Below are positions 1-11,523 of a stretch of 45,582 nt of DNA, in pieces. A model generated the notes under the pieces. The model ran no database searches. It was not told the origin of the DNA and worked only from the letters and a program-made list of their open reading frames with translations. The translations under genes and the position numbers were made by a program. How positions within the stretch are numbered: the stretch's first letter is position 1; each line of letters starts with the position of its first letter. Origin of the DNA: Protostelium mycophagum (lineage: Eukaryota; Evosea; Variosea; Protosteliida; Protosteliaceae); contig MZNV01001348.1 of NCBI GenBank assembly GCA_002081555.1, forward strand, positions 1-45,582, given 5' to 3'.

Positions 1-289
1 ATATAAAAATCACAAACTACAACACGTCGTATTTATCATAAAATTACTTTGCGTTTTGCTCACTTGCGGCTGAATAAACGAGTAATTGTGTTGAATCTCT
101 TGATGAATGCCAGATGTTGTGGGAGTTTATTAAACCACTGCAGTTCCAGCAAGTGGACCTGTTCCTCTGGCCTGATGTGGGTCAAGTGGTTGGTTGCACC
201 ACACACAGGCGCTCATCAGAAACATCTTCCTTCACTTGGAACCTCAAAGATCTGATCGGACAACAGCGGATCTCATCAAACACAAAATT

Positions 290-3200
290 TTATCTATTCT
301 CGGCAAGTGGGTTGCTGTGCATATTCATCCTGAACATAGGATTATTTTGCAGTACAGAAGCAGATCCGTCCGACGTTTGGTAAGACCCAGAGTCTTCTAA
401 CTTGGCAAAATTGGAGTAGGTGTGGTCCTTCTTAAATCCGGGGATGCGGGAGACGAGTTCAGAGAAAGAGGGCCTCACTTTGTGTTCGTGAATCAAACTG
501 AAAGAGATCAGGTTTTTATTTCCTAAACCCTAAACCCCAGTACCCAAAGACAATTTTTGTCGTGTTATTTGCGAACACAAAAATATTCCTTCAGTGTAAA
601 AATGTGTTGGACTGAAATATGCTTTGTTGCGCGGCTTTGCCGCGAGGACCTGTTGTATTAGTGTCTCTTTGAAACACTTTGGCAGAAAATACACTCTGTC
701 GAAATCTGACGCAAACGATCGGCGGATTTGTTGTGAAGAAAATGTCGAAAAGTCACCAGTCTCTTGCGATTTCCGCGATGTCTTCCGGCCATCTGGAGCT
801 GTACAGTGACACGTCATTATTCTTGACACGTTTTGACAGTTCCAGATCTGACATATCTCCATAAGGTACGGCACCTCGCTCGAAGATCTCGTACAGAAGC
901 ACACCGAAGGACCAGACGTCAGACTGACACGTGTCAATATTGACGCCTGTCAAAAGATCTCACCTTGGGGTTGAACTCCCGACCTTCGAGGATTTCTGGC
1001 GCCTGAATATTTGTGAGTTTCAAGTGAAATTTCGTCTTGAGATGCTTACGCTCCATCTGATGGGCAGTTTTCCCAGCTCCTCATATGTTGGAGCCGTGAA
1101 GGTCCTCCGTGACATGCCAAAATCTGCCAACTTGGCTCTGGCATCTTTGTTATCACCATATACTAACACGTTGCTGGCCGTCAGATCACAATGCAAAACT
1201 CCCGCTTGTTCTAAATATAGCATCGCAGATCCGATGTCACAAACACTGTTGTAGATCAGCGATATTACGTTGGAATTTCCAGGAAAATTACATTCTGCTG
1301 AGGGTGTAGGGGTACCGCTCGACCTCACTAACAAATTTGTGCAATGAACCCAGTTTCATGTACTCCAGAACTAAAAATAGACCTCCATCCTTTTGGTACA
1401 TCCCCAAAAATTGGACCAAGTTGGGGTGACGCAACGTCTACAACGAGTCAGAAATTCCGATGAGATTTCGTTACCTTGAACGCGGCAACCTCTCTCATGA
1501 ATTGACCTCTGTTCTCCGCAGTCAATTTTTTCAAAGCAAGCTGAAGACTGTCAAAAAATGTATAATAAATATTTTATAAAATATTTAAATATTAAAAAAT
1601 GTACAATAAATATTTTATGAAATATTTAAATATAAAAATCTCTATAATAAAATTTTTAAATGGAAAAACGAACCTCTTCTCCTGTAGATGGATATCCGAT
1701 GTATACAGATCCGCCGATGTTTCTGCCGACCTGTATGGAATCTTCTTGGAAACGGTGCATATCCTCCATGCTGTTCTGGGAATACAGCTCCAGATCTACA
1801 CTCTTTCCTTTCTTCGACCTGATTTTTTTCAGAAAATTCTTGGCATTTTCGGCGAAATTTCAAAATCCACCTCCTGATCAGCAAGAACGTGATGACAAGG
1901 GCGATAAGCACCAAGGCGCCACCAGCCGCTGCGGGGACGATGATATATAGAGGTATGCCGGTGCTGCTGTTGTTGTTGTTGTTGTTGTTGCTTTCTTTTG
2001 GGACAGCTTGCGCTCCAAGGGAGAAATTTGTCAGGTGATTTGTCATGCAGAATACGGTTCCATTCTGGGAAATTTCCGTGAAAATTCCGTCAGATTTCCA
2101 GGAATTTTCTCGTTCGTCCCAGAAGATGCAGACATACACTATAATATATTATTGATCATTTTAATTGGATTAAAAATCTGTCAACAGTGCGAAATTTTTT
2201 TTTAAAATAACGATTGTAGATGAGGTACACACCATACTGTGGGGGGAGTGTGCGGGTTGGCGGGATCCTGATGGTAATGTTTTTGTTCGAATCGCTGACA
2301 TCCAGAGCAAATCCGTTCCCAGAATTGAAAGAAAGTCCGACCAGGTCCGAGTACCTTTTTTCATCAGAATTCCACCCGAAATTCGGCGGAAATTTCGACT
2401 TACGTATCATTTGTGGAGAGGGGGTTGTAGTTGAGTGTCGTTAAGAGTACAGATACTGGATCGTCTCCACCGAATTGTCTCAAAACGTCACCCGGAAAGG
2501 AGACACCCACAGGCGCTCCAGCGCCTGTCAAATCCACTTGCGAATCGTTCTTGCTGACCTGTCACCTGTCAATCATGACACTGACGTCACCATGACTACC
2601 TTCTGGATCAACATGGAGGCGGCAGGCGTCACGACCGTCAAGCTTGAATTTATTTTTGACAGAGACCGGTACAATTGGTCTAGTTGGGAGAACAATGCGG
2701 TGTTGCTGTTGTTTTGTGTCGGCACAATCAAGTTGATGACGGCCGCAGCCGATGAAGACGTGAGGTTGCTGTTCAGGATCTAAAAGTGTCAGAACGTCTT
2801 CGTTGTAGTTTGACAGGGGCAGTAGAATTGCTCTTTGTCAAATCGTACACATGCCGTTACCGTGTAATCACGGTAAGTTAAACGTGATTGCCACGCTACA
2901 CCTATCAAATTGTAGATAGCTACAAAGACTATGGAAACGCTTCGCACCTGGTCTATTCTACTCTTGCAAGATGACAGATCTGCAGTGTCCACCAGGTTGT
3001 TCTTCAGAGCAATCACACTATTACAGATCCCCGCCCCAAAGATCCCAATCGCGCGGCTGAAATCTGCGACACATTTCGTGCGCGCCAGATAAGCGAGTAC
3101 ATCATCCCAAGACAGGGGGGCCCATTGGTTCCTGCGTGAAATTTCAGTGATTTTTCATTCTACAACTCTACTCACGGATCTCCACATTGACTGCAGAATC

Positions 3201-5436
3201 TGTGCTTGGAATTACAGCTTGTGAACGTGTTGGAAACCTTGAAATTTGAATTTTGAATAGATTTTTTCGTACGAAAAACTCACGTTGAAATATCCATTCT
3301 GACCGTCCACGGACACACTCATCACCGTGTCATTGTTTAGAGGTGGGGATAATGTGCACTGTATCTGTGTATGGATTGCAGAGGTGACGCTGCAGGAGGC
3401 ACCCAGCACAATGATCTTGATGTTTTGCGGGTCCGTTCCAAAGTTTTGACCGGAGATGTTGATGGCACCTCCTGAGGGAGGTATCGAGGACACGTTGTAG
3501 ATCTGTCACATGTCATGACGTGTCATGTCAAAGTGACGTGTCACTCACCACTGGGCTTTGGTAGCCGGAAAAAGTGATTTCAGCCTCCCACCCGTTGTAG
3601 ATTAATGAGCCGAAAATAGGAGCAACCCCGGTTCCAGCCGTCAGGTCAACTGATGACGTCATCATTCATTTCGCGCCAAAACAAGTACCTGAGCAGGTGA
3701 TGTTACTATTCACCAGCGAGGTACATGTGATTGTCAAAGTTACTCCGTTAGTTTTGAATAAAAGTCCATCTAACGAGGTCGTTCCGATATTCCCGCCAAA
3801 AACGGCCTGAGCGGATGAGCCCCTAGAATTCAAAATTCAAATACTCACGGAGCCGTTGGTGAAAGGTAGCCGCTGGACGTATAGACTCATGCGATGAGAC
3901 ATCAACCCCTTGGTCACCTTGGTGAAGCCGATGTCATCGATGGCCAGGTCATTCCCCGACGATGAAGGCTGGCAATCAGAGAATACGACCCTCACCGAGT
4001 CCGTTGTAGTTCTAAAAGTAGTTACGTAATACACCCAGACTGGGTCCGGGTAGACGGGGGTGGGTCCGGTGTAGATCGTCCACGAGTCGGTTAGTTCCTG
4101 TGACGTCATCAATAAAAATAAATCGGATCAAACTGACCTTCATTGTGAAAGGATCTACAATGCTTATTGTCAAATTGGGCTTTGCGACATCGTCTGTGGT
4201 CGTCAGACGTCTTGTCGTCAGGGTGACACTCACCGCTTTCGGCTAAATTCTGGAAGTAGAAGCTCATGGTGTAGAATGTGTTTGCGATCACTGTGAAGTT
4301 TTGAATGAACATCGGACCGGTGACCCCATTGGCCGGATCCAATTTCAAGAGTTGTCCTCCATCACCTGATTCCTTATTGAATAATTTTCTCTCATGCGAC
4401 TCACCTGTGTGGTCGGTTCCCTCATGCCATCCGCCGTTGCCAAAGTTTTCCACATTGGTAATCATCTCGTATTGGCCAGATGCAAGGCCCAGATTCCGAC
4501 CTGGCACCTGATTAGTCCATTGATCGGATCCCAAAGAGGTCTGGTTCGCTAGGAACGTGATCTGAGGCGTGAAAGGATCGGCATTTCCGGAGGCGTATTG
4601 GGTCTGGATGAAACGATTGGTTGAAGGATCAGAGGTGTAGGAATCCCATTGTAAATAACTCAATAAAGGAACGGGGTCCGGGCCTTCTGGAATGACCGAA
4701 CTGAGATGATGAGTACTCATGAAGTCATATTGAAGAACATACCTGAGAGTGATGGTGATCGTGCTACAAGTTGTGTTGTTTTGATCGAGCACACCGATCG
4801 AGAAAGTGTAGTTATTAGCCACGTATGGACCACCGATTTGAAGGATGACATTGTACGCGGGGACTTTTGTTTGGGACGAGTCGATGGAAGCATTGAAGGT
4901 GACGGTTGTGTTTGGAAGGAGAGACGGGCTGATTTGAGTCAAAGCCAGGCTCAGCACTGGTCTTTCGACATGAAAGACATCTCCACTCTGATGACTTTAA
5001 TCGATTTAAGCAGAAGAAATGCCTCACCAGTGAGATGGAAGTATCGTTTCCAAATTGCATCGAGGCAGTGTAGGTGTTATTATTCACCCAATAACTCCTG
5101 TCCAAAGGCCATACTGTAAGGCTTCCAGTAAAGCTTCCATTATATGGATAAGTGAAGCCACTCGTGACTTGATCCTTAGAAGAGGTGCTAAGAGCCCAAG
5201 GTGCGGCAAAAATCAACATCCACCCGATCGATTGATTTGGACATCCAACAGTAAGATTGAATGTGATGTTTTGGCCGATTGCAATGGGATATTTTGGAAC
5301 CCCATCCAAAGTCACATTGCAGACTTTGAAAATGAGAAATCATCTTGAAACCACTCGATTCACCTCCATTGTAAGTATCACCAAAAGACAGTGCCAGGAG
5401 ACCCAAAACAAATACAAAGAGGAGGGCTCCTCTCAT
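290..5436 (-). CDS. Receptor tyrosine kinase with IPT/TIG ectodomain
   Basis: Spliced single-pass receptor kinase. I start it at the ATG at 5436 because a signal peptide follows at once ([19 protein letters not shown]); an in-frame ATG at 5481 would bury it. The Asn-rich ectodomain carries a lectin/MAM-like stretch ending in LAIDDIGFT (about 3920-4110) and an IPT/TIG repeat (about 3270-3490, [12 protein letters not shown]). A poly-Asn run precedes the membrane segment ([19 protein letters not shown], about 1905-1965). The kinase shows a Gly loop [12 protein letters not shown], a lysine in LALKKL, the catalytic loop [17 protein letters not shown], the APE motif, [12 protein letters not shown] and RPSFSELV near the C-terminus. 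The AARN-like loop and PIRW support a tyrosine kinase. HCD replaces the usual HRD. A roughly 270-nt intron precedes the last exon. The ligand is unknown. Many exon junctions in the ectodomain were not traced. Confidence 0.85.
1553..1634. repeat. Tandem duplication of a 41-bp AT-rich unit
   Basis: Two adjacent, nearly identical 41-bp units, each beginning AAAAAATGTA, inside a kinase-domain intron of the receptor kinase gene. They differ at only a few positions, so the duplication is recent. No coding role. Confidence 0.8.
1968..1991. repeat. GTT microsatellite coding poly-Asn
   Basis: A run of GTT triplets, read on the minus strand as consecutive AAC codons. It gives a poly-Asn stretch just outside the transmembrane helix of the receptor kinase. 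Such runs are common in amoebozoan proteins. Confidence 0.85.
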
Positions 5437-5736
5437 TGAAGGTGTTGGTGAGGATTGAATACCCTCGGTTTTCTGTGTCACCTAAGAGGGAAACACAAAG
5501 GGGAGATGTGTGAACCAAGAACCGTGTCTCATTTGACGTGAACTACCGCCATTTCAACAATCTCCGCGCTTTCTTCTGTTGAAAAGAGATGAAACACTCT
5601 GAAGAGATCAAATGCACTACTTCTGAGAGACAAGACGACAGATCCTGACCTCTTTGGGATGTGTGCAACCATCTTTCAGGCTCGGGAAGAAAGGTATCCT
5701 TTGGGAGCCGGTGATGTCAACAGTGATAACTTACGT
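5437..5736. other. Intergenic, receptor kinase 5' side
   Basis: Separates the start of the receptor kinase from the stop of the next minus-strand gene. It should hold the kinase promoter and the upstream gene's polyadenylation site. I see no convincing motif or ORF. Confidence 0.5.
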
Positions 5737-6730
5737 CTACAACTCTTCATTTATCATTGTTGTAGACATGAGCCATCGCGTAACCATATCTACAGTCTGA
5801 AAGAATGGAGCTGTCAGATTATTCTTGTGATCTTCCACGATGATCTGGCCTGTGTACAAGTCCACGCTGTAATAAGAGTCGGAGAGAGGTTGGTTGAACG
5901 GGTCATCTTCATTCTCCATGAGGTCTGTCTTAGGGTTATTTTTGTCTGCGTAATATTCCTGTAGTTTGCCACCGCCAGGGGTCTTCGCGTTGTAGACGTG
6001 GACGTCAAAATCCTGACCACAGGACGGGGAGAGGGAGGGAGGGGTTCGTTTTCGGGGGATGAGACGAGATTTATCTCGGTAAGGGGGGAGGGAATCTCTT
6101 CGAGGGGTGAGGGAGGGAGGGAGGGGCAATAATGAGTAGGTGATGGTGTGGAAGCTCTCTCTTGGTATTTACAGACGACGTATTCATACAGTGCCGGTAA
6201 ACTGTGGCCGGGAAATGTGTGCATCTCCTCCAAATTGGTGGCCACAGAATTCGTTCCAGTTCTGTACTCGACAAAGGCCCATTTTTCCTCAAAACCGCGG
6301 AGAAACGACGTCTACATTCTTTAGAACACTAAATGGCATTGTTTCTGACCTGTCTTCGCAGACGGATCCCCTTGAAGAGTGCGTAGTGATATCGTCTATA
6401 CATCTTCTTCCCGACTCTCATCGCGCCTCTGCTCGGCTTCCAAAACAGCCCGTCGGTGTTTCCGGAAGGCAAAAATTTGCCTTTAAAGAGGTAGCACAGA
6501 GGTAATTTCGGGGCTTCACAATGAGGGTCTTGGATGAGTCAGACGATTGGAAATGAATTGATGTTCTTACCTACAACAATCGATCTTGTGTTTATGGACA
6601 AGCAGTCATCAACGCCTGCATCCTCGGAGAGGGCCATGAGCAGGTCCTCTATAAATTCGATCCATTCTTTGTGTTCAAAAACCTTCTTGTTTTCTTGCGC
6701 GTACTTCTTGTATCTATGGATAACCTGCAT
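5737..6730 (-). CDS. Protein with NAC/WRKY-like putative DNA-binding core
   Basis: Spliced minus-strand gene. Readable exons give an N-terminal helical part (IHRYKKYAQENKKVFEHKEW), then a core containing APKLPLCYLFKGKFL, NTDGLFWKPSRG, VGKKMYRRYHYALFKG and EEKWAFVEYRTG, and a C-terminal exon (about 5737-6016) rich in Asp, Asn and Tyr that ends at a TAG. The order Leu-Pro, aromatic strand, GxxWKxxxG, GxKKxxxxYxxxFxKG, WxxxEYR follows the plant NAC fold of the WRKY-GCM1 superfamily. That similarity is seen by eye only, so a transcription-factor role is inferred. The start is uncertain: the ATG at 6730 is the first in frame, but the frame stays open to about 6875 and an upstream exon is possible. 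A G-rich polypurine stretch at about 6020-6125 (plus) lies in the last intron. Confidence 0.55.
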
Positions 6731-7240
6731 GTGTTGCTGTTGAGGGAACGGAATTTCTGTAAGCGTTTGATCCGCTGGTAGTTGCCAGGCAACTGCCTCA
6801 CACTGCCATTGTACACCCCGTGTTGCCCGTGACAATCTATATAAAGATTCGAAATTTCCGAAGATTTCCGGCAAAATTGACAGCGGAGGATTCTATGAGT
6901 ACACCAAGCGTACTCATCACGTTACGTTCCTCAGCCTTAGAAACCAAAGGCAGGAAAGTATCTGCGTAATGAACTTGCTGTGAAAGGAATGAGAGATTTT
7001 ATACTCCGAAAGCTGCGGTAAGAAGCCGTGACCTTCACGATACAAAACGAGCAGACTTTTTGAATTGATTTTTACCGGAAAAAAGAATTAATTTCCGGAT
7101 TTTTTGTTGCATTTCCTCCATCACTTTCAGGGTTCGTTTCCTCAGATACGGTGAGATTCTCGGTAATTCACGTGTTTTACGAACCTGACTAAAATCTATA
7201 ATAATTAAATTTTACGTATATTTTATATGTACAACAATTT
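6731..7240. other. Intergenic or 5' exon region
   Basis: Lies between the NAC-like gene and the stop of the coiled-coil gene. It may contain an upstream exon of the former (frame open to about 6875; an ATG with a short ORF at about 6916). It also holds a CGGTAATTCACGTG word at 7161-7174. Confidence 0.4.
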
Positions 7241-10200
7241 TCAAGAGGTGTCTTCGCTGTTCTCTTGTGGCTCGTCACCGGGACTCGTGAAATTATGGGA
7301 TGATGTTATACTCGCGGGCGGGTTGAGTTCAAAAGACACGAGCCTGATGGTGGTATTATTCAGCTGTGCGTCGTGTTCGAGATCCACATGCGGTCCATTT
7401 CTTATCGTGTTCTTGACTGTGCAAGATTACAATCAAAATGTGTAAATCCACTCACGTGATCTAGTGGGAGAATTCGGCAGAATGGATGGAAATTTGTTTT
7501 CTTCATCATCCTCTCTCACTTTGTGAATCGCCTTTAGAGGTGCGATGCTTCCAGCCTTGTTGAGGGTCCCTGAATCAATTCAGATGAACAACGAAGCATC
7601 TGCGCACCTGTCGATCCGACTTGCCCTGTAATATTGGATGCTTGTGTTCTCTTCTTGTTCGTGGTGGCTTGTCTGACTTGGCTGCCGTCCGAGGTGGGAG
7701 CTCTGTTGTTATGGAGACTTACTCCTTGAGAAGGTGGGAGCAATGGTATGGCTGGACTTCTCGTTCCAGTGGGCCGGACTATAGGCCTGTCACAACTGAG
7801 ACAGTACGCCTGTCAAAACGTCAATATTGACACAGGATTGTGGCATACCTGTGCTGGCTTCGTCCTAGATGCCAGTCCGTCTCCAGGATCGGTTAGTTGT
7901 TGTATCTCGGCAACAGGCTCAGGACGCACTTGACCGTTACTGTTCTCCATTTTATCTGCCTTGTGGGCAATCATCTTCCTCATCTGATTCAACTGCAAAT
8001 GTTGGATTTGAAGATTCAAAAATGGCGGGAAATACCTTCTGAATGAATTCGGGGATGGCATTTAATATGTGATTATCAACCTTGTTTGTGAGAAGGGTGA
8101 GGGCTTTGCTGACCCTCTCCACTAAGGCTTCGCAATAAGATCGATTCGCCTTAGACGTCAGTATCTTCAAGTCACCTGCGATACATCAGTAAAGAAAAAT
8201 CACCAAAATCTATCCACCCTTTTCTGCCAGCGCACGCTGTACCGCGAGTGAATCCGCTTTTGTTTGGAATAAAACTTGTATATTCGCGGAAATGTCTTCT
8301 ATGACCCTCTTCAGAGGCTCACTGTCGGTGATTACCCCAAGTGAGACTGGATCAATCGCCCTCATCTCCGTCGAAGGCATCTACTCCGGTCATTCTTCGA
8401 GTAATCAGTTGATCTCTACCTCGATGCGGTCAGCCTTCTGACCCAACTGTGTCTTGATGACGGATAATTCTTCTCTGAAATTGTCCCAACCGTCTTGTAA
8501 TTCGTTGAGCGTCTTTTCATCTGCTTTTTCTTCCAGGTTGAGCTGCATGTCTTTGATGGTAGCCAATCCGTTGCGCAGTTCTTTAGACTAAACGGATTAA
8601 ACTGAGCTTGAAGAGTGGAAAAACCTGTGCGTCGAAGGCCTCTTGCAGTTCGACTTTAGTTTTTTCGAGGCTGGCCTTGAGTTCCTTAAAGTGTTTGCTG
8701 GTCACGCTCTCCTTGGCGCTGGTGTTTGCACCTGTTCGTGTGAAAAATGAATCACTTGAGAGTCAATTACCAGGTTGTCCGGTGTTATTATTGTTGCCTT
8801 GGGGGCTCGAGGACTTTCCATTTTGTTTCATCTCAGTTAATTCTTCCCTCATCGAAAACACCTTTTCATGTCATCATGACATCACTTTGATGTCATTACC
8901 TTTCTGGTGAGCCTGTCTAGCTCCAATCTGACTTCGTCGCTGACACCTATTTCTCTTGCAGATCCTAAAACGCCAGAGTACACGCTCGATGCAGCTGACG
9001 CTTGGCCTGGTTCTCAATCAGAAATATATCTTTTTGTGCGTTTCTCAGTGAACAAGACCTTCAAATATTACTCACCTGGAATTCCAGCAGTAGTTGGGAA
9101 ATTCCCAGTAGCAAGTGCTTCATTCACTGCCTTCTCCACCAATTTCTCCACCGTATCCATGGATACCCGGATGGTATCGCTGTCTTTCGGTGTTGAAGGT
9201 CGAGATCTGGCACTTGTTTTGACACTGAGATTGATCTCTTGCGGTATGGCCGCCGCATCTGCGGCATTCTCCAGCTCAGAAATGCGACGTTCGATCTTTT
9301 CGGCCTGGTCTCTGTCGACCTTGGTGTCCTCCAACATGCTGAGACTCTTTCGGATCCCTTGTAATAAGGATACTAAAGAGTCACTTTCCCTCTCTACGGG
9401 TGCCTGAGGACATAAATAAATAGGCGATTGCGCCCGTACATACTTCGACTTCGGTAGTGTCCTCTGCTCCTCCACTGGACTTTAATTCTGCAGGCATTCT
9501 GGCTGAGGGTATTTTCACTGAGGAAGGAACAGGGTGCTCGTCCTTGATTCCTTTGTATACGGAGTCCTGCAGCTTCTTGATCTCCTTCTGTTGTGCTTCA
9601 AACAGAGTGTGAGTATCTGAAATTGTTGTTTCGAGGCGGGTCAGAAGAGGATGGTCAGAGAGGAGGTCGTTGACCTGTACACAGTCAGGGGGGTCATGAT
9701 GAGTCTTCACCTTAGCGTCGAAATCTTCGGTGTTGGTCAAGGTGAGTTTCTCTCTTCTCTGTTTCACGGCCGCAGCTCTTGCTTCTTGTCCTTGTGGCCC
9801 TAAAAAATAAAATTTATACTTGTTGTAGAGGGTCAAAAGTATCACCTCTTGCGGTGTTCTGTCTGCTTCTATCTTTATCAGGCTCACCCCTTCCACTGAG
9901 TTGATCTTCCAAACTCTGCTGAAATTGTTTCTCTCGATCGCTGTCATCAAGACGATCGTGGAGAAGATCGACATGTGCCATAATGTCAGCGATTCGATCG
10001 GCTAAGACACTGCTGGATAAACCTATTTACGACTTAGTTATTATGATGGGAAGATCGTCCACCTTCGACGGCCACGATATCAGGTGCCTCTGAAAGAGAA
10101 GGTGCAGCATTTAGTACGGGTTTAGCCTTCGCCACATTGGAGATCTCCTGTTCTTGAGCAACAAGTGTTTCCTGTCCATGTCACCATTTTCGTGAATGAT

Positions 10201-10749
10201 CGATCAGTACGAACCTGTAGATAAGAAATTTGAGAATGGATCATCTCCATCTCTTGGCGGTTCGCTTTCGATCTCAATTGTATTTCCAACTTGTTAGATC
10301 GTGCCTTCAACTCTTGGATCACTTCAAAGACAACCTGCAATCATCTTGTCATCCACCGCTTGTTTGTCCGAATCTACCTCCAGTTCACCCTTCGCAGCCT
10401 TATTCTCCACAACACGAGACAGAGCGTCTACGTCTTCTGTTGTCGGCATCGTCCTCATTTTTTCTCTGATGGCTGCTGTTTCTGATTTCGCTGTCTTATT
10501 TTCCATCTCTCCTTCTAACCTCGTCATCTTCGCGTTAAACTCGCTCATTTTGCTCAACATTGTAACCAATAAAGAATTCATAGCATCCATGTTGAGCATG
10601 ATGATGGGACTCTGGCCGATTTCCAGGCCTAAGACAGACATCGCTGTCGAGCGAAGGTCCGTCATGTCCAAGAGCTGTGATTGCAGTCTGTTCTCCTCGG
10701 GATAAATTTCAGGTTTTAAAAATAGGCTTCGCTTTGACACTGACGCCAT
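7241..10749 (-). CDS. Large coiled-coil protein with repeated KAD/KAN motifs
   Basis: Spliced minus-strand gene. It starts at MASVSKRSLFLKPEIYPEEN (10749) and ends at the TGA at 7241. Exons are rich in Glu, Lys, Gln and Leu with heptad spacing, for example LEDQLSGRG, QQKEIKKLQDSVYKG and AEKIERRISELENAA. A short unit centred on KAD/KAN/KAA recurs: NKAAKGELE, RSKANRQEME, EEKADEKTLNEL, GQKADRIE, QTKADSLAV, TSKANRSYCEAL. Comparable repeats occur in long structural coiled coils, including the DUF4795 (QRICH2-like) family, but I cannot assign it. No signal peptide or membrane segment is visible. A scaffold or cytoskeletal role is the simplest inference. Not every exon joint is resolved, particularly around 7450-7950 and 8180-8600. 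Confidence 0.7.
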
Positions 10750-11523
10750 CAGTAAGAACCTCACACTGGTCAAAGGAACCAAAGGAAATCAAACTCGCGA
10801 AGAGAGGATCAGACAGACACGTTCACCAAAGACTTCTTTGATCACTTCACTATTTCCAAGTTGTAGATTGGCTCCTTCCATCACACAGTACCATTTCTGA
10901 TATCGATTGAGCACAAGAGTGACAAAACACATTAATCAGAACACTCGTCCTCCAGATGTTAGATTCTCTTCATGATTATTCAGATTATGAAGGACCTCCA
11001 CTGAAGGTATAATAAGCACTACACTATGTGTCATTGACGCGTTTATAGAAGAATAGAAATAATCCGCAAGATGATGTGTTATCTGCTCCTTCATCGACGA
11101 CATCCCTCTCAAACGAAGACATTGTGAACGTTTCCGCACAGCTCGTATTAGATGACAGTGTAGTCCACCATGATCATTGGTAATATCGAAGATCTTTTAT
11201 CATCTCATCAATTTATTGATGTTAACAGCTTTGAGCCAGATAGAACACATGATCAGACAGAAGCTTTCATTTCTCTCAATAGTGGCGGTCCCATACTCTT
11301 TCATCCAGGGGGTATGTTGGATCATAATCAAATCGATGTTGATTTATCGTTATGGGGTGACATCTGATTGATGATCGATAGCATTTATGAATGTAAATTC
11401 CTTTTCCATGTTAAATTTTCCTCCCCAAAACCAAACCCAAGATCTGGGCGATGTACATAAAGAAGATAGGGTATGAGTGATCTCAATCGATCTCTGTACT
11501 GATCGTGAAAGGTAATGAGCAGA
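10750..11523. other. Divergent intergenic region
   Basis: Separates the coiled-coil gene (minus) from the homeobox gene (plus) and should hold both promoters. Short open frames of about 65 codons occur on both strands (10936-11139 minus, 11170-11367 plus), without family resemblance or clear splice partners. AT-rich and otherwise featureless. Confidence 0.5.

Noticed and set aside
1-289. Possible 3' exon of another gene at the left edge
   Set aside because: Short frames on the plus strand have no domain pattern and the stretch lies just past the kinase stop; probably 3' UTR and spacer.
530-937. 135-codon minus frame over the end of the kinase
   Set aside because: It overlaps the true kinase exon ([12 protein letters not shown]) in another frame and runs through the intron that separates it from the last exon.
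6005-6130. Purine/pyrimidine-rich stretch coding a Pro/Ser-rich segment in two minus frames
   Set aside because: Best explained as an intron of the NAC-like gene. The Pro-rich translation crosses the acceptor gtggtcag and is not needed for the protein.
10936-11367. Short frames on both strands between the coiled-coil and homeobox genes
   Set aside because: About 65 codons each, not joined to other exons, no homology. More likely promoter sequence.
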